A DNA stretch of 9,365 bases from NCBI GenBank assembly GCA_005880175.1, contig VBJR01000375.1:1-9365 (forward strand), written 5' to 3'. Below, piece after piece: positions 6,851-9,365 of the stretch; positions within the stretch are counted from its first letter, which is position 1, and each line of letters opens with the position of its first letter. The notes beneath the pieces are model-generated. The model was not told the origin of the DNA. It did no database searches and saw only the letters and a list, made by a program, of their open reading frames with translations. This stretch comes from Chloroflexota bacterium (GTDB lineage: Bacteria > Chloroflexota > Dormibacteria > Dormibacterales > Dormibacteraceae). The position numbers were made by a program, and so were the translations under genes.

Positions 6851-6957
6851 TCCTACCATCGCAGGGAGCGGGGGGCGGGGTTCGGTGCATGCGCGGCAGG
6901 ACGGTCCATCGGATGCGCGTCAGTCGAAGAGCGAGACGGCCGCTCCACAACGTCGTG

Positions 6958-7248
6958 ATGGCGAGCTCGGCGCGACCGCGGATGCTGCGGACGCGGAGCC
7001 CTTCGCAGACCGGCCGGGCGGCCGCCGGCGGCGCCCAGGCCGCGGCCCACGCCCCGCCCGACGACACGGAGGCCCAGGCCAGGACCGCGCAGTCGGGCAA
7101 GATGACGGCGGCCCGGCCGGGGACGTTCGACAAGGCGGCGTTCGTCGCGGCGGTGGAGCAGGCGATCACCGCCGAGGCGCGCTATCGATTGACCCTCTTC
7201 ACGGTCGCGCTGGTCGGCAGTGGCCTCGGTCTGTCTGCGAAAGCGTGA
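6958..7248 (+). pseudogene. Truncated ORF of unknown function (96 codons)
   Basis: From the ATG at 6958 the frame has very strong G/C third-position preference, as in real genes of this window, up to about 7180 (residues QSGKMTAARPGTFDKAAF and AAVEQAIT). The last ~20 codons lose that bias (TAT, CGA, TTG, AGT, GGT, TCT, AAA) before the stop. This suggests an N-terminal gene fragment joined to unrelated sequence. The FDKAAF-VAAVEQAI stretch resembles small alanine-rich actinobacterial proteins I remember only vaguely, so no function is given. There is no clear ribosome binding site. It lies just after the left tRNA-like repeat, inside the presumed mobile-element scar; 6851-6957 shows nothing else. 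Confidence 0.3.
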
Positions 7249-7272
7249 TTTGGTTGCGATAACTGAGCGTCG

Positions 7273-7548
7273 TCATAGTCCGGTCATTGCGTGGAGCTCG
7301 GTGGCGAGCGAGCTCGCCCAGCCGCCGTCGCGGAGCGGGTGGACCTTCAGCGAGGCCTTGCCGCCGCAGTCGTTCAGCTCCAGGGTGCCGGGCCGGCCGG
7401 GGATGTGGAGGTGCCAATGGCGGCCTCCCTTACACCTTCCGAGGTCGCGCTCGCTGCGGACCACCAAGCCGCGTCGTTCGCACTCGCGGAGCACCTGCTC
7501 GGCGCTGAGGGCGACGTCCAGCTCCAGCATCGCCTCACGGTAGGGCAT
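7273..7548 (-). CDS. Small conserved-looking hypothetical protein with RHWHL motif
   Basis: A 91-residue ORF (85 residues if the ATG at 7530 is used) with coding-type third-position bias over its full length. It contains SAEQVLRECERRGLVV, then CKGGRHWHLHIPGRPGTLEL and KVHPLRDGGWAS near the C-terminus. This alternation of a short helix and beta strands, with the His/Trp-rich centre, looks like a single compact alpha/beta domain; I do not recognise a named function, though similar small proteins seem common in actinobacteria. The start is uncertain: GAGG lies only 2 nt before the ATG at 7530, while the ATG at 7548 has a poor site. There is no signal peptide or membrane segment. It is the only intact ORF among decayed integrase and relaxase pieces and may be element cargo. 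Confidence 0.6.
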   Translation of the reverse strand: MPYREAMLELDVALSAEQVLRECERRGLVVRSERDLGRCKGGRHWHLHIPGRPGTLELNDCGGKASLKVHPLRDGGWASSLATELHAMTGL

Positions 7549-7893
7549 CGCCGCTCGGCGAGGCGCACGCCGCTGCGAACCGGTGAGACGGGGCTGCGAT
7601 GCATGCTCGCCGTCAGCGATCGGCTCGTGGTGGCGGGCGGCCCGGCCCGGGACGGCCGGTGACGTCGTACGGGCTCGTCGGCGTCGGGCTGGCCGGCGCG
7701 TACGGCGCCCACGCCTCACGCTGCTCGCGCCGGCGGGCGCGCGCGGCGGTCGCCTGCGCGCTTCGCAGCGCCGCCAGCACGGCGACCGCTGGCCGCGACA
7801 GCTCACGGCTGCTGCTGGCTTGCCTCCAGCACCTCCAGGCGGACGGCCATCGCGTCGGTTCTCCGCCGGCCCGGTCGGGTGCGCAGGTAGTGC
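7549..7893 (-). other. Degraded coding sequence, origin unknown
   Basis: No continuous plausible gene is seen here. On the minus strand about 7688-7800 reads as a helical, Ala/Arg-rich segment with high G/C third positions (AVAVLAALRSAQATAARA, then REQREAWAPY), and around 7803-7860 another frame reads MAVRLEVLEASQQQ before a stop. These are probably pieces of one or two former genes of the same element as the relaxase fragment, now out of frame with each other. They could belong to the relaxase C-terminal part or to a separate accessory gene. Confidence 0.3.
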
Positions 7894-8091
7894 GCAGCGG
7901 CCGTCGCTGCCCTCGCACATGTTCGCGATGACGACGTGCGTGTGGAGGTGCGGGTCGTCCGCCCGCGGCGTCCGCTGGCGGAAGGACGCCACCACGTACC
8001 CGCTCGTGTCCACCTGGACCATGCCGTCGTACCCGCGCCGGCCCCTGGCGGCGGCACCGTCCAGGTAGAACAGCGCCGCCACCACCGCCTC
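7894..8091 (-). pseudogene. MobF/TrwC-type conjugative relaxase fragment
   Basis: About 66 codons on the minus strand read as the core of a TrwC/TraI-family relaxase, which nicks and covalently carries the transferred strand during conjugation. The diagnostic piece is FRQRTPRADDPHLHTHVVIA, with the three-His metal-binding motif HLHTH at 7950-7936, preceded by EAVVAALFYLDGAAARGRRG and followed by a DGR motif. Upstream parts (catalytic Tyr, start) are missing and replaced by integrase sequence in another frame. Downstream the resemblance stops within a few codons of DGR. A full relaxase domain is about 300 residues, so this is a non-functional relic. Confidence 0.75.
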
Positions 8092-8376
8092 GCCGCGACT
8101 TGCCGCCCTTGGCCCCGGCGTTCCACCGCACCCGCAGCTCGACGCGGCCCCGGTGCAGCGAGTCCGTCATCACGTCAGGCAGGCCGTCCGGGGCCCACCG
8201 CCGCCAGCCCGCACACCTCCACCCACCGCAGGCCCGAGCCGACCAGCAGCCGCACCACCAGCTCCTCCGCCGGCGCTGCCGGGCTGCGCGCCTCCAGGAT
8301 CTTGTCGTTGTCCCGCCGTTCCCACGCCCTTGTCCCCGAATACGAAATCGGGCCCGCTGAACTCGCGCCGGGCCAT
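8090..8376 (-). pseudogene. Frameshifted tyrosine recombinase (integrase) fragment
   Basis: Three minus-strand frames carry successive pieces of what looks like one tyrosine-recombinase domain. First comes MARREFSGPDFVFGDKG from the ATG at 8376, then WERRDNDKIL through LVVRLLVGSGLRWVEVCGL (8324 to about 8205), then WAPDGLPDVMTDSLHRGRV through VRWNAGAKGGKSRR (to 8090). The LRxxEVxGL motif carries the first catalytic Arg and the GAKGGKSR turn the beta-hairpin Lys. The C-terminal HxxR and Tyr are absent because the sequence runs directly into relaxase-like sequence. Two frameshifts plus truncation make it inactive. Its start lies about 10 bp from the right tRNA-like repeat, the usual place for an integrase beside its attachment site. 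Confidence 0.65.
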
Positions 8377-8385
8377 CCCTATAGT

Positions 8386-8463
8386 TGGCGCGATACGCCC
8401 GCTTAGCTCAAAGGACAGAGCGCATGGCTTCGGACCCTGAGTGAGGGGTCGCCGAATTCGGGC
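8386..8463 (+). repeat. tRNA-Arg(TCG)-like degenerate repeat, right copy
   Basis: After the shared flank TGGCGCGATA (8386-8395) the tRNA-like part begins at 8397. It has acceptor GCCCGCT, a perfect D-arm GCTC-AAAGGACA-GAGC, and an anticodon arm CATGG-CTTCGGA-CCCTG with one mismatched pair whose loop would give anticodon TCG (Arg). A CGGGC at 8459-8463 can pair with the first five acceptor bases. The T-arm is too short and lacks the GTTCGA core, and no CCA follows, so a functional tRNA is doubtful. TATAGT at 8380-8385 just upstream resembles a -10 box. This copy is better preserved than the left one and may be closer to the ancestral gene. Confidence 0.55.
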
Positions 8464-8510
8464 TCAACTCAACCACAAGCGCCATGGTGCTCGCAACCCT
8501 CATGTTTTCG

Positions 8511-8541
8511 CCGGACGCATGGTTGAAACCATGCGCTCCGG
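8511..8541. terminator. Long hairpin between the tRNA-like repeat and the GNAT gene
   Basis: CCGGA-CGCATGGTT pairs with AACCATGCG-C-TCCGG, a 14-bp stem with one bulged base and a tight loop. It lies about 33 nt downstream of the GNAT stop on the minus strand and downstream of the tRNA-like repeat on the plus strand. No T-tract follows in either direction, so it could be a bidirectional U-less terminator or a recombination-type palindrome. Nothing else is seen in 8464-8573. Confidence 0.45.
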
Positions 8542-8573
8542 GCTGTGGCCACCGTCCCGCATCAGTCTCACGG

Positions 8574-9098
8574 TCAGCGCGATTCGAGCGCGTAACGCAC
8601 CAGTTCCGGACCGCCGCGTTTCCGCGGGGGCACGGTGCCGTCCGGTCGAAACCCGGCCGCGTCCGCGGCGCGACGTGAGGCGACGTTGCCAGGGTCGATG
8701 ACCAGCTCGACTCGTCGCAGGCTGAGCGTGTGGAAGCTCCAGTCGCAGAGCAGCCGTAGGGCGGCGGCTGTGAAGCCGCGGCCGCGCCATCGGACGTCCA
8801 GCCAGTACATGGCCTCGGCGATCCCGCTCGACCAGTCGGTGCTGATCATCGTGACGTTGCCGGCCAGCGTGCCGGTCACAGCGTCGGTGATCGCCAAGGA
8901 GACGTTCCGGGCCTCGGTCAGATGCCGGGCGATCGCCCTCCGCGCGTCCTCCTCGGTCAGGTCCGGCCGCTCGGTCGTCCAGCGTTGGATCTCGGGATCG
9001 ACGATGGCCTGCGCGTAGAAGGAGGCGTCCGCCTCGTGCCACGCGCGGAGCGTCACCTTGCCGTCGGACAGCGGAATGGCGGGCGTCAGCGCCGGCAT
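8574..9098 (-). CDS. GNAT-family N-acetyltransferase (RimJ/RimL type)
   Basis: A 174-residue protein with the layout of RimJ/RimL-like acetyltransferases, which transfer an acetyl group from acetyl-CoA to an amine on proteins, peptides or small molecules. It opens with the typical strand KVTLRAWHEADASFYAQAI (14-32), has AEAMYWLDVRWRGRGFTAAA (94-113) with the RGRGF pyrophosphate-binding loop of motif A, and ends with VELVIDPGNVASRRAADAAGF (130-150), where NxxSRRxxxxAGF is the usual C-terminal signature. The length is normal for the family. The ATG at 9098 follows AGGAAGAG by a short spacer and lies 12 nt after the stop of the upstream gene, so the two are probably co-transcribed. The substrate is unknown. 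Confidence 0.92.
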   Translation of the reverse strand: MPALTPAIPLSDGKVTLRAWHEADASFYAQAIVDPEIQRWTTERPDLTEEDARRAIARHLTEARNVSLAITDAVTGTLAGNVTMISTDWSSGIAEAMYWLDVRWRGRGFTAAALRLLCDWSFHTLSLRRVELVIDPGNVASRRAADAAGFRPDGTVPPRKRGGPELVRYALESR

Positions 9099-9110
9099 GC
9101 GCTCTTCCTG

Positions 9111-9365
9111 TCAGTCGAGGGAGACACGTGGCGTGTCCGTGGCGAACACCAGGCCGAGGATCGCCCGCAGCGCGGACAGCGCCTCATCGAACGGGGGCAG
9201 GATGGGGACGACGTTCGCGAGCCGGATGTTCCACGAGTCTCGATACGTTCGGAGAACCCGCGGATCGAGGAAGTCCGCCGGACCGGTGAATGCCACGCCT
9301 CTCGCTGCCGCCTTGACGTCCAGCGGTCCTTGCAGCTCCGCCCACGCCACCGGTGCGTCGTTCAC
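9111..9365 (-). CDS. C-terminal part of an unrecognised protein (5' end beyond or at window edge)
   Basis: The frame is open from the right window edge to the TGA at 9113-9111, giving at least 84 residues. The last codon in the window is a GTG, so the start may be there or further out. The visible sequence (AWAELQGPLDVKAAARGVAF, then LDPRVLRTYRDSWNIRLANV, ILPPFDEALSALRAILGLVF) looks like a soluble, partly helical domain with good codon bias. I do not recognise the family. It lies upstream of the GNAT gene with a 12-nt gap, which suggests an operon. Confidence 0.6.
   Translation of the reverse strand: MNDAPVAWAELQGPLDVKAAARGVAFTGPADFLDPRVLRTYRDSWNIRLANVVPILPPFDEALSALRAILGLVFATDTPRVSLD

Noticed and set aside
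8397..8463. Functional tRNA-Arg gene
   Set aside because: The T-arm is too short and lacks the GTTCGA core, the anticodon stem has a mismatch and only part of the acceptor pairs.
1..9365. CRISPR array or tandem repeat array
   Set aside because: No regularly spaced identical repeats are seen; the only repeats are the two tRNA-like copies and short intergenic motifs.

Overview
The window is GC-rich throughout, with strong G/C preference at third codon positions, short gaps between genes and GGAGG-type ribosome binding sites. These traits and the protein families present (MSMEG_1061/DR2398-type flavin oxidoreductase, XRE-STAND-TPR regulator, ThiF and SCP2-like proteins) suggest a high-GC actinomycete-like bacterium. 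I cannot place it more precisely; Chloroflexota or Thermoleophilia-type lineages are also possible.

Left third (1-3225, all minus strand): a tight four-gene operon read right to left. It encodes an AsnO/VioC-like Fe(II)/2-oxoglutarate amino-acid oxygenase, a ThiF/MoeB/HesA-type adenylyltransferase, a short SCP2-like lipid-binding-fold protein and an acyl-CoA dehydrogenase cut by the window edge. The oxygenase and ThiF genes overlap by ATGA. The SCP2-like gene's Shine-Dalgarno sits on the ThiF stop codon, and the dehydrogenase starts 11 nt after the SCP2-like stop. An amino-acid hydroxylase, a carboxylate-activating enzyme, a possible hydrophobic carrier or binding protein and a flavin desaturase together look like the core of a small specialised-metabolite pathway that I cannot match to any known one. 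It is the best candidate here for an undescribed system.

Middle (3226-6734): a 315-bp divergent intergenic region, more AT-rich than its surroundings and carrying several repeats that could be operators. It is followed on the plus strand by an 833-aa XRE-HTH/STAND-ATPase/TPR regulator and a pyridoxamine-5'-phosphate-oxidase-like flavoprotein. The regulator is a plausible controller of the divergent operon.

Right-centre (6735-8573): a decayed mobile-element region. Two imperfect copies of a tRNA-Arg(TCG)-like sequence, with a shared 5' flank, lie about 1.6 kb apart. Beside the right copy is a frameshifted tyrosine-recombinase fragment that runs directly into a MobF/TrwC relaxase fragment keeping its His triad motif. 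One intact small ORF with an RHWHL motif and a truncated 96-codon ORF also lie between the copies. This looks like the scar of an integrated conjugative element.

Right end (8574-9365, minus strand): a RimJ/RimL-type GNAT acetyltransferase downstream of, and probably co-transcribed with, the C-terminal end of an unrecognised gene that runs off the window.
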